64,000 nucleotides of DNA, from assembly GCF_030065535.1 (NCBI RefSeq), contig NZ_JASJND010000001.1:496001-560000 (forward strand), given 5' to 3'. Shown piece after piece: positions 1 through 8,315 of the stretch. Position 1 is the stretch's first letter; each line of letters opens with the position of its first letter. This DNA is from Microbacterium dauci (GTDB lineage: Bacteria; Actinomycetota; Actinomycetes; Actinomycetales; Microbacteriaceae). The notes beneath the pieces are model-generated. The model was given only the letters and a program-made list of their open reading frames with translations, ran no database searches and had not been told where the DNA came from. The position numbers and the translations under genes are program-made.

Positions 1-1983
1 GGTCGAGCGCGTCGTGTCGAGGGTGACCAGTGAACTGAGGCTCACCCGGCCGCTGACCCCGGTCACGTACGGAGCCATCGACACGTCGAGCGGCTCGTCC
101 ACGACACCGGTCACCGCGAACGACTCGGCGTGCAGTTCGGGGGCCGCAGTCACGTCGATCGTGAGCGGACGCGTCGCCGATGCGCCCCGGGCGTCGGTCA
201 CGACGACCTCGAGCTGCACGCTCATCGCGTCGGTGGCCTGCGGGTCGGGATGCTGGTAGGTCAGCTCGCCCTCGGGCGAGGTCGTCACCGTGCCGACGCG
301 CGGCTGCACGGTGACGCCGGACAGGTACATCGGGTCGCCGTCGGGATCGACCCACCCTTTCAGCACGTCGGCCGACACGGTCCCGCCGGGAGCGACCGAG
401 AGGGTCGGCCACGGTGCGAGACAGCCGTCCACGCCGCACCACTCCGGTTCGGCGTTCTCGGTCTCGGGGACCACCCGGAGGGTGACCGTCGCGACCTCCG
501 ACAGGAGCCCCGCGCTCGACGTGCCGTCGGTGACGCGGTAGCGCAGGGTCGCCGTGCCGGTCGCATCCGGTGCGACCGTGACGGCGACCTGCTGCTCGGC
601 GCCGGTGATCGTCGCCGAACCGAACGCGGCATCCGGTCCGTCGAAGGATGCCGGATCGATGCTGAGGACGTCCTCGTTGGGGTCGTGGTCGTTGAGGAGC
701 ACCGGGAGGAGCACGACGCTGCCCGCGCGGACCCCGAACGCATCGTCGACGGCCACCGGCGGCTTCGGGTCGAGGACGCGGTCGGCGCGCTGATCGTTCT
801 CTTGCGCGACGTCGGACGTGGGGTCGAGCTCCCACTCCTGCGAGGACGGGACGAGGGCGCCGTCGGGGACGCGCCACACCCAGCCCGAGCCTCGGTCGTT
901 GAGCGCGAGCCGCGAGCCATTGCCGACGAAGGTGGGGTCGACCGCGTCGCCGATGTCGGCGCCGCCGTAGTCCAGCGGGGTGACCTCGTCGGGCGCGTCG
1001 CTCGACCAGAGCGCGCCGCCGGCGGTGCCGTCGGCGAGCCAGGCGGCGTGGACCCGGCCGTCGAGCGGCGTCGGCGCGGCGGGGACGCCGAGGCCGCCGG
1101 CGTCGAGGACGCGGTCGACCTCACCGCCGTCGAGCACGACCCGGGTGACGCCGTCGGTGTCGGCGATGTAGGCCGCGTCTCCCGTTGTGGCGGCCCGCTG
1201 CACGAGCGAGCCGGTGCCGGGCGTCGTCTGCACGACCTCCTCGCGGTCCTCGATCGCGAGGTCGCCGGTGCCGACGTCGTAGAGCACCCAGCGACCGCCG
1301 ATCGACGTGAGCTGCGCGTCGACGGGCGTGATCGGCGCCGTCTCCTGATCGAGCACCCGGCCGGTCGAAGCCTCGGCGCGGACGACGAGGCCGTCGGTCG
1401 CGGAGTAGGCGAACACGATGCCCGCGGCATCCACCGAGACACTCGTCGCGACGAATCTCGGGGCCTCTTCGCCCTCGGCGGCGGTGGCCCCCGCGTACGG
1501 GTCGATCTGCGCGGCGGCACCGCCGCTCGAGAGCGTGGCGCCGAAGACCGCGCCGCCCTCGGTGCGGTAGACGATGCTGTCGCCGGCCGAGACGATGTCG
1601 ACCGTGCCTGGTGGGGTCGACGCGAACACGTCCTCGGCGTCGGCGGTGAGGTCGGCGGGCGTCGCCAGGTCGACGTCGGAGAACTGCGTGCCGCCGTCGC
1701 TGTAGACGAAGAGGCGGTCGGCGGTCTGCGCGAGCTGCGTGCCGTTCTCGACCTGTTTGACCGTGTCGACCTCGTTCAGCTCGAGGTTGACGCGCGCGTA
1801 CCCGCTGCCGGTGCCGGTCTGCAATGCCCAGACGGTCGGATCGTCAACCGGCGTCTGCTGGGCGTCGTACCCCGGCCAGACGACCGCGAGGGTCGCTACC
1901 AGCGCGAGCGTCGCGGTGACCGCGCCCGCGCCGATCCACGTGGACGGGCGCACACGGGTGCGGATGCCCTCGGTGCGTGCCAT
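1..1983 (-). CDS. Large Ig-like domain membrane-anchored protein, partial (C-terminus beyond window start)
   Basis: About 660 residues are visible and the reading frame runs off the left edge. A basic N-terminus is followed by one hydrophobic segment (about residues 18-38) and then a long extracytoplasmic part. The first 300 residues look like a beta-propeller-type sensor region; the later part contains repeated cadherin/Ig-like stretches with DPNED, DPDGDP and VTDARG motifs. The ATG starts 1 nt after the TGA of the upstream kinase gene, so the two are probably translationally coupled. In related actinobacteria such Ig-like proteins sit beside FHA proteins and Ser/Thr kinases. I infer a surface or cell-envelope role; no catalytic motif is visible. 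Confidence 0.75.
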   Translation of the reverse strand, partial: MARTEGIRTRVRPSTWIGAGAVTATLALVATLAVVWPGYDAQQTPVDDPTVWALQTGTGSGYARVNLELNEVDTVKQVENGTQLAQTADRLFVYSDGGTQFSDVDLATPADLTADAEDVFASTPPGTVDIVSAGDSIVYRTEGGAVFGATLSSGGAAAQIDPYAGATAAEGEEAPRFVATSVSVDAAGIVFAYSATDGLVVRAEASTGRVLDQETAPITPVDAQLTSIGGRWVLYDVGTGDLAIEDREEVVQTTPGTGSLVQRAATTGDAAYIADTDGVTRVVLDGGEVDRVLDAGGLGVPAAPTPLDGRVHAAWLADGTAGGALWSSDAPDEVTPLDYGGADIGDAVDPTFVGNGSRLALNDRGSGWVWRVPDGALVPSSQEWELDPTSDVAQENDQRADRVLDPKPPVAVDDAFGVRAGSVVLLPVLLNDHDPNEDVLSIDPASFDGPDAAFGSATITGAEQQVAVTVAPDATGTATLRYRVTDGTSSAGLLSEVATVTLRVVPETENAEPEWCGVDGCLAPWPTLSVAPGGTVSADVLKGWVDPDGDPMYLSGVTVQPRVGTVTTSPEGELTYQHPDPQATDAMSVQLEVVVTDARGASATRPLTIDVTAAPELHAESFAVTGVVDEPLDVSMAPYVTGVSGRVSLSSLVTLDTTRST

Positions 1984-1984
1984 C

Positions 1985-3169
1985 TCAGCTGCCGCCCAGC
2001 AGGAGGAACGTGGTCACCGCGCCACCGAGGGCGAGCAGTGCGCCACCGCCGACGAGGAGCCCGATCATCGCACCCGTCGACAGGCGTCGGCGGGGCTCGG
2101 CGCCGGCGAGGATCGTTCCCTCGTCGGGTCGCCGCGCGACCGACGCGCGTGCGCGAGCCGGACGCTTCGACTCGTAGGCGACGGAGGGGCGTACCGGACC
2201 ACGGGCGCGATCGTCGGCGAAGTCCACGGTGGCACCAGCGGCGGCCCACTCGTCGACGGCAACCTCGAGCGGTGTGTGCGGCACGCCGAGCTGGTGCTGC
2301 ACCACCTGCAGGTCGTGCGCGAACTCCGCGGCGGAGGCCTGTCGCGCGGCGGGATCGCGGCTGAGTGCGCGCGCGAGCACGGCGTCGAGCTGCGGAGGCA
2401 CGTCGGTACGGCCGATCGGGGTGTACGTCGCCTTGCGGATCCGCGCCTTGAGCAGCTCTCGCGAGTTCTGACCCTTGCCGGGCCGCTCGAACGGGCTCCG
2501 TCCGGCCAGCAGCGAGTAGACGGTGGCCCCGAGACTCCACACCTCGGCGGCGACGGAGCCCGCGACCTTCTCGTCGACGATCTCGGGCGCGCTCCACGGC
2601 ACTGACATCGCGAAGACCTCGTCGGTGCCGGGGCGGTGTTCGACGGCTGCGGCGATGCCGAAGTCCGAGAGCACCGGGGCGCCGAACGCGGTGATGAGGA
2701 TGTTGGACGGCTTGATGTCGCGGTGGAGGAGCCCGGCGCGATGCGCGGTCTCGAGCGCGGAGCCGATCTTCACCCCGAGTTGCAGTACTTCGGTGACCGG
2801 AATCTCTTCGCGACGGTACCGGCCGGTGAGCGAGGTCGGACAGTACTCCATGACGAGATACGGCCGTCCATCCGACGAGATGGATGCCTCGTGGATCGTC
2901 AGGATCGAGGGGTGCGAGCTGAGCCGCGCCATAACGTCGGCCTCGGCGTTGAACATACGAAGCAGATTCTCGTCCACGATGTCCTCGAGGAGCACCTTCA
3001 CCGCGACCGGACGCCGGGGGAGGTTCTGTTCGAAGAGGAAGACGTCGGCGAAGCCGCCGGCGCCGAGCGGGCGGACGTAGGTGAAGCCCGAGAGTCCCGG
3101 CGGCGTCGAAGGGAGCCTGTGTGACACGCAGCTCCCCGATTCGCCCGTCAATGGTGGTTCCGCCGTCAC
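1985..3169 (-). CDS. Membrane-anchored serine/threonine protein kinase
   Basis: The 394-residue product is a Hanks-type kinase. Visible motifs are the glycine-rich loop GAGGFADV (residues 37-44), the ATP-binding lysine in AVKVLL (K58), the catalytic loop HRDIKPSN (149-156, D151), DFG (169-171) and APE (194-196). One transmembrane helix lies at the very C-terminus (about 366-390), leaving almost no extracellular part, so any sensing must use a partner such as the coupled Ig-like protein. A GTG start is used. The gene follows the FHA gene by 75 bp; kinase and FHA protein are a plausible enzyme-reader pair. Its substrates cannot be read from the sequence. Confidence 0.93.
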   Translation of the reverse strand: MTAEPPLTGESGSCVSHRLPSTPPGLSGFTYVRPLGAGGFADVFLFEQNLPRRPVAVKVLLEDIVDENLLRMFNAEADVMARLSSHPSILTIHEASISSDGRPYLVMEYCPTSLTGRYRREEIPVTEVLQLGVKIGSALETAHRAGLLHRDIKPSNILITAFGAPVLSDFGIAAAVEHRPGTDEVFAMSVPWSAPEIVDEKVAGSVAAEVWSLGATVYSLLAGRSPFERPGKGQNSRELLKARIRKATYTPIGRTDVPPQLDAVLARALSRDPAARQASAAEFAHDLQVVQHQLGVPHTPLEVAVDEWAAAGATVDFADDRARGPVRPSVAYESKRPARARASVARRPDEGTILAGAEPRRRLSTGAMIGLLVGGGALLALGGAVTTFLLLGGS

Positions 3170-3244
3170 GAGTGACGACGGTCCATCACGGTGAGGGCTT
3201 TCTCACGATAAGCGATCGGCCGGACGATTTCCGGCTCTTGACGC

Positions 3245-4387
3245 TCAGGATTCGATCTGGAAGCGGGCCGTCACGCCGTCGCCGAGATCGAAGAGCGTGT
3301 CCGCGGGAACGCGCAGCGTGGCGCCGCCGCGGAGGAGCAGCGGGTCACTCTCGCGGGGGCGGACGATGGTGCCGTTCGTCGAGTCGAGATCGTGCGCGAC
3401 AAGGTGGTCGCCGTCCAGGCGCACCTCGAGGTGGGCGCCGGAGATCTCCTTCGCGGGCGACGGTACGACTTCGATGCGCGCGCCCGGATGCCGCGCCGGT
3501 CTGGGCCCGCGACCGAGGACGACGGGCCGATCGAGCGGCAGATCGCGGCCCGGGTGCACGCGCAGGACGTAGGTGGCCGACGGTGTCGGCGCGGCGGACG
3601 CGCGCCGGCCGCCGAGGAGCGTCCGCTCGTCCGGCAGCTCGATGTCGCCGGTCTCGTCGGTGAGGAATGCGGGAAGCTCGAGCTTCTCGTCGTCGATGGG
3701 CCTCGCGAAGAGACTGCGGTCGATGAAGAGGGTCTCGAGCACGTCGGACTCGTCGAGGGATGCCGCGGGCGCAACCGTCGGGATCCGCGGGAGTGGGGGA
3801 GCAGCCGGTGCCGGGGCGGCGGGCTGTGCCTGCGGGGGAACCGGGGTCGGTGTCGGGGGAGTCGTCGGCTCGGCGGGCGGCGCCGCTGCCGGAGCGGCAT
3901 CCGCTGCTTCTCCTGCCGCGGCGGTCACGGCGGCGCCCGCGACGGGCTTGCCCCACGCGAGTTCGTTCGTGCGGACCACCCCGAGCCCGAGCGGGAGGGC
4001 GCCGGCACCCTCCGAGGGATCACCGAGCCGGAGCCGCAGGCCGTCGACATCGTCGAGGGACGTCTCGGTCCAGGTCCGCGCGTCACGGCCCTCGACCGCG
4101 CGACCGGCGCCGTCTTCGGCCGTCGCGGCACCGCGGACGGCGACTCGGACCCGCGCCGGCGAACCGGGCGCGAACTCTGCGAGCGCGAAATCGGGCAGTG
4201 TGTGGATGCCTTCTGCGACGAGGACGCTCAGCACGTCTTCGAGGAGCGAGGCGGGGTCGGCCGCGGCATCCCAGAGTCCTGCGAGCAGCCGCTCGTCGAT
4301 GCCCGCAGCCACGAGGAGGGCGAACCGGTCGCCCGCGATCGCATAGCCCGAATGGGCCGGATCCTGCGGAGTCGGATAGCGGAACAC
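3245..4387 (-). CDS. FHA domain-containing protein
   Basis: The product is about 380 residues when started at GTG 4387. The last 100 residues form an FHA phosphothreonine-binding domain, with GRGPR, the ISGAHLEV serine-histidine pair and DLDSTNGT. The middle is a proline/alanine-rich linker, and the N-terminal 150 residues have no domain I recognise. I chose GTG 4387 over the upstream ATG at 4444 because a TAGGGT -10 box lies exactly 7 nt before it, matching the other leaderless genes here; the longer form would also overlap the divergent gene's leader. It is the first gene of a minus-strand FHA-kinase-Ig cluster and probably binds phosphorylated targets of the adjacent kinase. Confidence 0.85.
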   Translation of the reverse strand: MFRYPTPQDPAHSGYAIAGDRFALLVAAGIDERLLAGLWDAAADPASLLEDVLSVLVAEGIHTLPDFALAEFAPGSPARVRVAVRGAATAEDGAGRAVEGRDARTWTETSLDDVDGLRLRLGDPSEGAGALPLGLGVVRTNELAWGKPVAGAAVTAAAGEAADAAPAAAPPAEPTTPPTPTPVPPQAQPAAPAPAAPPLPRIPTVAPAASLDESDVLETLFIDRSLFARPIDDEKLELPAFLTDETGDIELPDERTLLGGRRASAAPTPSATYVLRVHPGRDLPLDRPVVLGRGPRPARHPGARIEVVPSPAKEISGAHLEVRLDGDHLVAHDLDSTNGTIVRPRESDPLLLRGGATLRVPADTLFDLGDGVTARFQIES

Positions 4388-4394
4388 GCGTTCA

Positions 4395-4404
4395 ACCCTA
4401 GGCT
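4395..4404. promoter_or_regulatory. Overlapping divergent -10 boxes (TAGGGT minus, TAGGCT plus)
   Basis: On the minus strand TAGGGT (4400-4395) precedes the FHA GTG by 7 nt, the leaderless spacing. On the plus strand the same bases read TAGGCT (4399-4404), which could serve the gene at 4474 with a normal leader. One decamer may therefore serve both directions. Confidence 0.5.
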
Positions 4405-4473
4405 GTCGCCCACGGCGCAGCGATGCGACGGCCCGTCCGCGCATGCGTCGGGAGCGACTCGAAGGCGGTGGAG

Positions 4474-4887
4474 ATGGTCAGCGACGCGACGGCGCAGCAA
4501 CTGATGGAGATCGCGCTGCGCGACGTGCCATCGCAGCTCGTGCGGAGGATGGATGCGCGCATCGAGATCGTCGAGAACGTGGCAGCTGCGACTGCCGAGC
4601 AGGCGTCATGGCTCGTCGGCTTCGATCGTGACACGCGGTACATCCTTCGGATCGCGGACGGTGCAACCGCCATTGACGAGATCGACCCCGCGGCGTTCCT
4701 GGCCGACATCTCCTCGGCGATCCAAGACTTCGTCATCGACCAACTCGGCGCGCCGTGGCCGGTGAGTGCAAGCGGCCGTGTGCTCTCGCCAGGCGTCCAG
4801 GCCTCGGCAGCGACGTGGTCCGACGGCACGGAGCGCGTGTGTCGTATCGGCGAGCTCCATACAGCGGTGACGACGCCGCCACGCTGA
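4474..4887 (+). CDS. Hypothetical protein, about 137 residues
   Basis: I do not recognise a family. The protein begins MVSDATAQQL and is an acidic mixed alpha/beta sequence with no signal peptide, membrane segment or cysteine pair. I favour ATG 4474 because a purine-rich GGCGGTGGAG stretch precedes it; an ATG at 4423 would add 17 residues but overlaps the divergent promoter. It lies divergent from the FHA gene and converges on the mannosyltransferase gene with a 13-bp gap. Coding potential is supported by strong third-position GC and by fitting exactly between its neighbours. Confidence 0.6.
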   Translation: MVSDATAQQLMEIALRDVPSQLVRRMDARIEIVENVAAATAEQASWLVGFDRDTRYILRIADGATAIDEIDPAAFLADISSAIQDFVIDQLGAPWPVSASGRVLSPGVQASAATWSDGTERVCRIGELHTAVTTPPR

Positions 4888-4900
4888 GAGCCCCGTGCGG

Positions 4901-6496
4901 CTACACCCAGCCGGGCAGCCAGAAGTGCAGGTAGTAGAACTCGTACGGCACCCGGATCGCCGCCCACAGCGGGTACCAGAACGCCGAGAGCGCGACGATG
5001 ACGGTGAGGATCACCACGACGGTCCGCTGCCCCGACAAGCGGCGCTCCGGTTCGGCATGGCGCGCGCCGGCGACGTCCCGGAGCGCGAAGGCGAGCGCGA
5101 GCACGAGGAACGGCAGCATGAGCACTGTGTAGAACTGGAAGATCGTCCGCTCCGGGTACAGCAGCCACGGCACGTAGGTCGCGGCGAAGCCGACGAGGAC
5201 GGCGGCGTACCGGCCGTCGCGCAGCATCACGAAGCGGATCGCCAACCACACGATGGCGATGATGCCGCCCCACCAGATCAGCGGATTCGGCAGGCTGTAG
5301 ACGTTCTCGATGCAGCCCCGGACGCTCGCGCAGCCCTCGGTGCCATCGGCGGTGCTGTTCGCGTACATCGACGTCGGGCGCAGCAGCAGCGGCCACTGCC
5401 ACGCCGGGCTCGCGTACCGGTGCTCCGTCGTGATGCCCGCCGTGGCCGTGTAGATCGTCTCGTGGTACTTCCACAGGTTCTGCAACGCCATCGGCACCCA
5501 TGCGAAGATGCCGGTCGCGGGTGCGGCATCCGCTGCGTGCCGGCCGTACCCGTCGTCGGTCACGAACCAGCCGGTCCAGGACGCGAGGTACACGACGACG
5601 CTCACCGGCACGAGGAGCACGAACGCGGCGACGCCCTGCCGGAGCGCATCGAGCGGCCAGAAGCGGATGCCCAGTCGCCGCCTGGCGACCGCGTCGGTTA
5701 CGACGACGTAGAGCCCGAATGCGGCGAGCACCCACACGCCCGACCATTTGACAGCGGATGCCGCGCCGAGCGCCGCGCCCGACGCGATCAGCCAGGGGCG
5801 GTGCCACCGCACCGGCCCCCATGACGCCCAGGCATCCGGTGCGCGATCGGCGAGCGCTGTGGCGAGCCGTCGCGCGTGCGAGCGCTGATCGAGCAGGACG
5901 AACCAGAACCCCAACAGCACGAACGCGGTCAGCAGAATGTCGAGGATTGCGACCCGGCTCATCACGATCGCGAGCCCGTCGACGGCGATGAGCAGGGATG
6001 CCACGGTCGCGAACGGGATCGACCCGCTCAGGTGCTTCGCGATGAGGTACACGAGGAGGACGATCGCGGTGCCCGCGACGGCCACCGCGAACCGCCACCC
6101 GAACGACGAGTCCGGGCCGAAAAGCGCCATCCCGGCGCCGATGAGGTACTTCCCGAGCGGCGGATGCACCACGAAACTCGGGTCGGTCGAGAAGATGTCG
6201 GTCTTGCCGGCCACGAACCGCGCGTCGGCCTCGTCGGGCCACGACGCGGCGTACCCGAGGATCCATTGGCTCCACGAGTCCTTCACGTAGTAGGTCTCGT
6301 CGAAGACGATCGCGCGCGGGTGGCCGAGGTTCCAGAACCGCAGCACTGCGCCGAGGAGGGTGACCAGCAGTGGCGCGAGCCACGACATGCGCCGGACGAG
6401 CACGGGGTCGGCCGCGACCCGGGTGCGCCATGCGTCGTACCGCGACGGACGTGCGTCCGGGCGCGCCGGCAGCAGCGGTTCCGCGGTTGAGGTCAC
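4901..6496 (-). CDS. pmt: Dolichyl-phosphate-mannose-protein mannosyltransferase family protein (GT39)
   Basis: The 531-residue polytopic membrane protein matches actinobacterial PMT enzymes, which transfer mannose from polyprenyl-phosphate-mannose to Ser/Thr of secreted proteins. The first extracytoplasmic loop carries the acidic pair in FDETYYVKDSW (D66, E67), the expected catalytic site. About ten hydrophobic helices follow, ending in a short tail with HFWLPGWV. The start is GTG 6496, with a TAGGCT -10 box 7 nt upstream; the frame stays open far upstream, but that part lies over rsmI on the other strand and is not coding. It is divergent from rsmI with only 39 bp between start codons. Confidence 0.93.
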   Translation of the reverse strand: MTSTAEPLLPARPDARPSRYDAWRTRVAADPVLVRRMSWLAPLLVTLLGAVLRFWNLGHPRAIVFDETYYVKDSWSQWILGYAASWPDEADARFVAGKTDIFSTDPSFVVHPPLGKYLIGAGMALFGPDSSFGWRFAVAVAGTAIVLLVYLIAKHLSGSIPFATVASLLIAVDGLAIVMSRVAILDILLTAFVLLGFWFVLLDQRSHARRLATALADRAPDAWASWGPVRWHRPWLIASGAALGAASAVKWSGVWVLAAFGLYVVVTDAVARRRLGIRFWPLDALRQGVAAFVLLVPVSVVVYLASWTGWFVTDDGYGRHAADAAPATGIFAWVPMALQNLWKYHETIYTATAGITTEHRYASPAWQWPLLLRPTSMYANSTADGTEGCASVRGCIENVYSLPNPLIWWGGIIAIVWLAIRFVMLRDGRYAAVLVGFAATYVPWLLYPERTIFQFYTVLMLPFLVLALAFALRDVAGARHAEPERRLSGQRTVVVILTVIVALSAFWYPLWAAIRVPYEFYYLHFWLPGWV

Positions 6497-6503
6497 GCAG
6501 GCC

Positions 6504-6529
6504 AGCCTAAGTGGCAGTACACCTAGGCT
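6504..6529. promoter_or_regulatory. Back-to-back leaderless promoters of pmt and rsmI
   Basis: TAGGCT on the minus strand (6509-6504) lies 7 nt before the pmt GTG, and TAGGCT on the plus strand (6524-6529) lies 6 nt before the rsmI GTG. Both transcripts should start at or beside their start codons. Each -35 region must lie in the short spacer or inside the opposite gene's 5' end. Confidence 0.65.
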
Positions 6530-6535
6530 GGTGCG

Positions 6536-7351
6536 GTGCTCATCATCGCGGCGACCCCCATCGGGAACCTCGGCGACGCGACCGGGCGTCTTCGCACCGC
6601 GCTCGAGGACGCGACCGTCGTCGCCGCAGAGGACACCCGCACCACGCAGCGGTTGCTGCAGGCCCTCGGCATCGAGAACCGTCCGCGGCTCATCGCCCTG
6701 CACGACCACAACGAGAAGGCCCGTGCCGGCGAACTCGCCGCGCTCGCGGCATCCGAAGACGTCCTGCTCCTGAGCGACGCCGGGATGCCCACCGTCAGCG
6801 ACCCCGGCTACGCGGTCGTCGCAGCCGCGGTCGAGGCGGGGGTCGACGTCACGGCGCTGCCCGGCCCGAGCGCGGTCATCACGGCGCTCGCCCTCGCGGG
6901 ACTGCCGACCGACCGCTTCACGTTCGAGGGGTTCGCGCCGCGCAAGGCGGGGGAACGCAAGACCGTCTTCGGTGCGCTGGCGTCGGAACCGCGCACGATG
7001 GTCTTCTTCGAGGCGCCCTCGCGGCTCGCCGACACCCTCGCCGCGATGGCCGAGGCGTTCGGCGCAGACCGACGCGCCGCGGTCTGCCGCGAGCTGACGA
7101 AGCTCCACGAAGAGGTGAAGCGCGGGCCGCTCGACGAGCTGGCGACCTGGGCCGCTGAGGGCGTGCGCGGCGAGATCGTCGTGGTCGTCGCCGGCGCCCC
7201 GGTGCGGGTCGTGTCCGAAGCGGATGCCGTCGCGCAGGTACTCCGCATGGTGTCGGCGGGCGTGCGCCTCAAAGAGGCGGCCGCCGAGGTCGCCGCCGAG
7301 ACCGGCATCCCGTCGCGCGAGCTCTACCGCGCCGCGCTCGCCGCCCGCTGA
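6536..7351 (+). CDS. rsmI: 16S rRNA (cytidine(1402)-2'-O)-methyltransferase
   Basis: The 271-residue product is RsmI, which adds the 2'-O-methyl group to C1402 in the ribosomal decoding centre. The N-terminus (LIIAATPIGNLGD) and the motifs AEDTRTT, LLSDAGMPTVSDPGY and PGPSAVITAL are diagnostic for this SAM-dependent tetrapyrrole-methylase fold. The start is a leaderless GTG. Length is normal for the family. The gene ends 31 bp before the converging stop of the sugar ABC permease. Confidence 0.96.
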   Translation: MLIIAATPIGNLGDATGRLRTALEDATVVAAEDTRTTQRLLQALGIENRPRLIALHDHNEKARAGELAALAASEDVLLLSDAGMPTVSDPGYAVVAAAVEAGVDVTALPGPSAVITALALAGLPTDRFTFEGFAPRKAGERKTVFGALASEPRTMVFFEAPSRLADTLAAMAEAFGADRRAAVCRELTKLHEEVKRGPLDELATWAAEGVRGEIVVVVAGAPVRVVSEADAVAQVLRMVSAGVRLKEAAAEVAAETGIPSRELYRAALAAR

Positions 7352-7382
7352 GCCGATCGGCAGAGCGGGCGACGACGCCGGG

Positions 7383-8315
7383 TCAGCCCTTGACGGAGCC
7401 CGCCGTGAGTCCACCGACGATGTAGCGCTGGAGTGACAGGAACAGCGCGAGCACCGGCACCGAGGCGAGGATCGCGCCCGCCGCGAACAGTCCCCAGTTG
7501 CTGGAGAGCTGGTTCGAGACCCACTGGAACATGCCGACGGCGAGCGTCCAGTTGTCCTCGGACACGAGCACGATCTTCGCGATGATGTAGTCGCCGAACG
7601 CCGCGATGAAGGCGAGTAGGCCGACGACCGCGAGGATCGGGGTCACGAGCGGCATGATGAGGCGCCAGAAGATCTGCGCGTGCGTCGCGCCGTCGATCTT
7701 GGCGGACTCGTCGATCTCCATCGGGATCGTGTTGAAGAACCCGTACATGAGGAACGTATTCACGCCCAGCGCGCCGCCAAGGTACACGCAGATGAGCGCG
7801 AGCTTGGAGTTGAGTCCCAGGATCGGGAACACCTCGCCGAGGGTCAGCAGCATGAGGAAGATCGCGACGAACGCGAGCGCCTGCGGGAACATCTGGATGA
7901 TGAGCAGGGCCGTCAGGCTGATCCGGCGTCCCGAGAAGCGGAACCGCGAGAACGCGTACGCGGCGGCCGCGCCCATGATGACCGCGCCGAGCGCCGAGAC
8001 GCCGCCGACCAGCAGGGTGTTGCCGTACCAGGCCCAGTAGCTCGTCCCCGACAGCGAGGCGTAGTTGCCGAAGTCGAAGACGGCGAACAGCGAGTTCGCC
8101 GCGGCGAGGTTGCCGTTCGGGTTGAGCGACGCCGACAGCACGTACACGAGCGGGAACATCGCGTAGAAGAGGATGCCGGCGGCGACGAGGTACTTCCAGC
8201 CGACGTCGAGCACCCAGCGGCGACGCTGGCCGGGACGAAGCGGCACCGTGGTGCGGGGAGCGCGCTGCGCGCGCCCGGTCGCGGTCGTGACGGTTGCGGT
8301 GGAGGGAGCGGACAT
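7383..8315 (-). CDS. Carbohydrate ABC transporter permease (MalG-like)
   Basis: The 310-residue inner-membrane subunit has six hydrophobic helices and the EAA signature (EIDESAKIDGATHAQIFWRLIMPL) that docks on the ATPase. Its ATG overlaps the TGA of the MalF-like gene as TGATG, so the two permeases are coupled. With the binding lipoprotein and GH42 beta-galactosidase upstream, I infer uptake of galacto-oligosaccharides or other beta-galactosides. No ATPase gene is linked; actinobacteria often use a shared MsiK-type ATPase encoded elsewhere. Confidence 0.93.
   Translation of the reverse strand: MSAPSTATVTTATGRAQRAPRTTVPLRPGQRRRWVLDVGWKYLVAAGILFYAMFPLVYVLSASLNPNGNLAAANSLFAVFDFGNYASLSGTSYWAWYGNTLLVGGVSALGAVIMGAAAAYAFSRFRFSGRRISLTALLIIQMFPQALAFVAIFLMLLTLGEVFPILGLNSKLALICVYLGGALGVNTFLMYGFFNTIPMEIDESAKIDGATHAQIFWRLIMPLVTPILAVVGLLAFIAAFGDYIIAKIVLVSEDNWTLAVGMFQWVSNQLSSNWGLFAAGAILASVPVLALFLSLQRYIVGGLTAGSVKG

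Noticed and set aside
130..2364. 744-residue open frame on the plus strand
   Set aside because: It lies antisense to the Ig-like and kinase genes, is extremely Arg/Gly/Asp-rich and has no domain; it is a GC-driven shadow.
4901..7414. 837-residue version of the mannosyltransferase
   Set aside because: The extra N-terminus is antisense to rsmI and lacks meaning; a leaderless promoter fixes the start at 6496.
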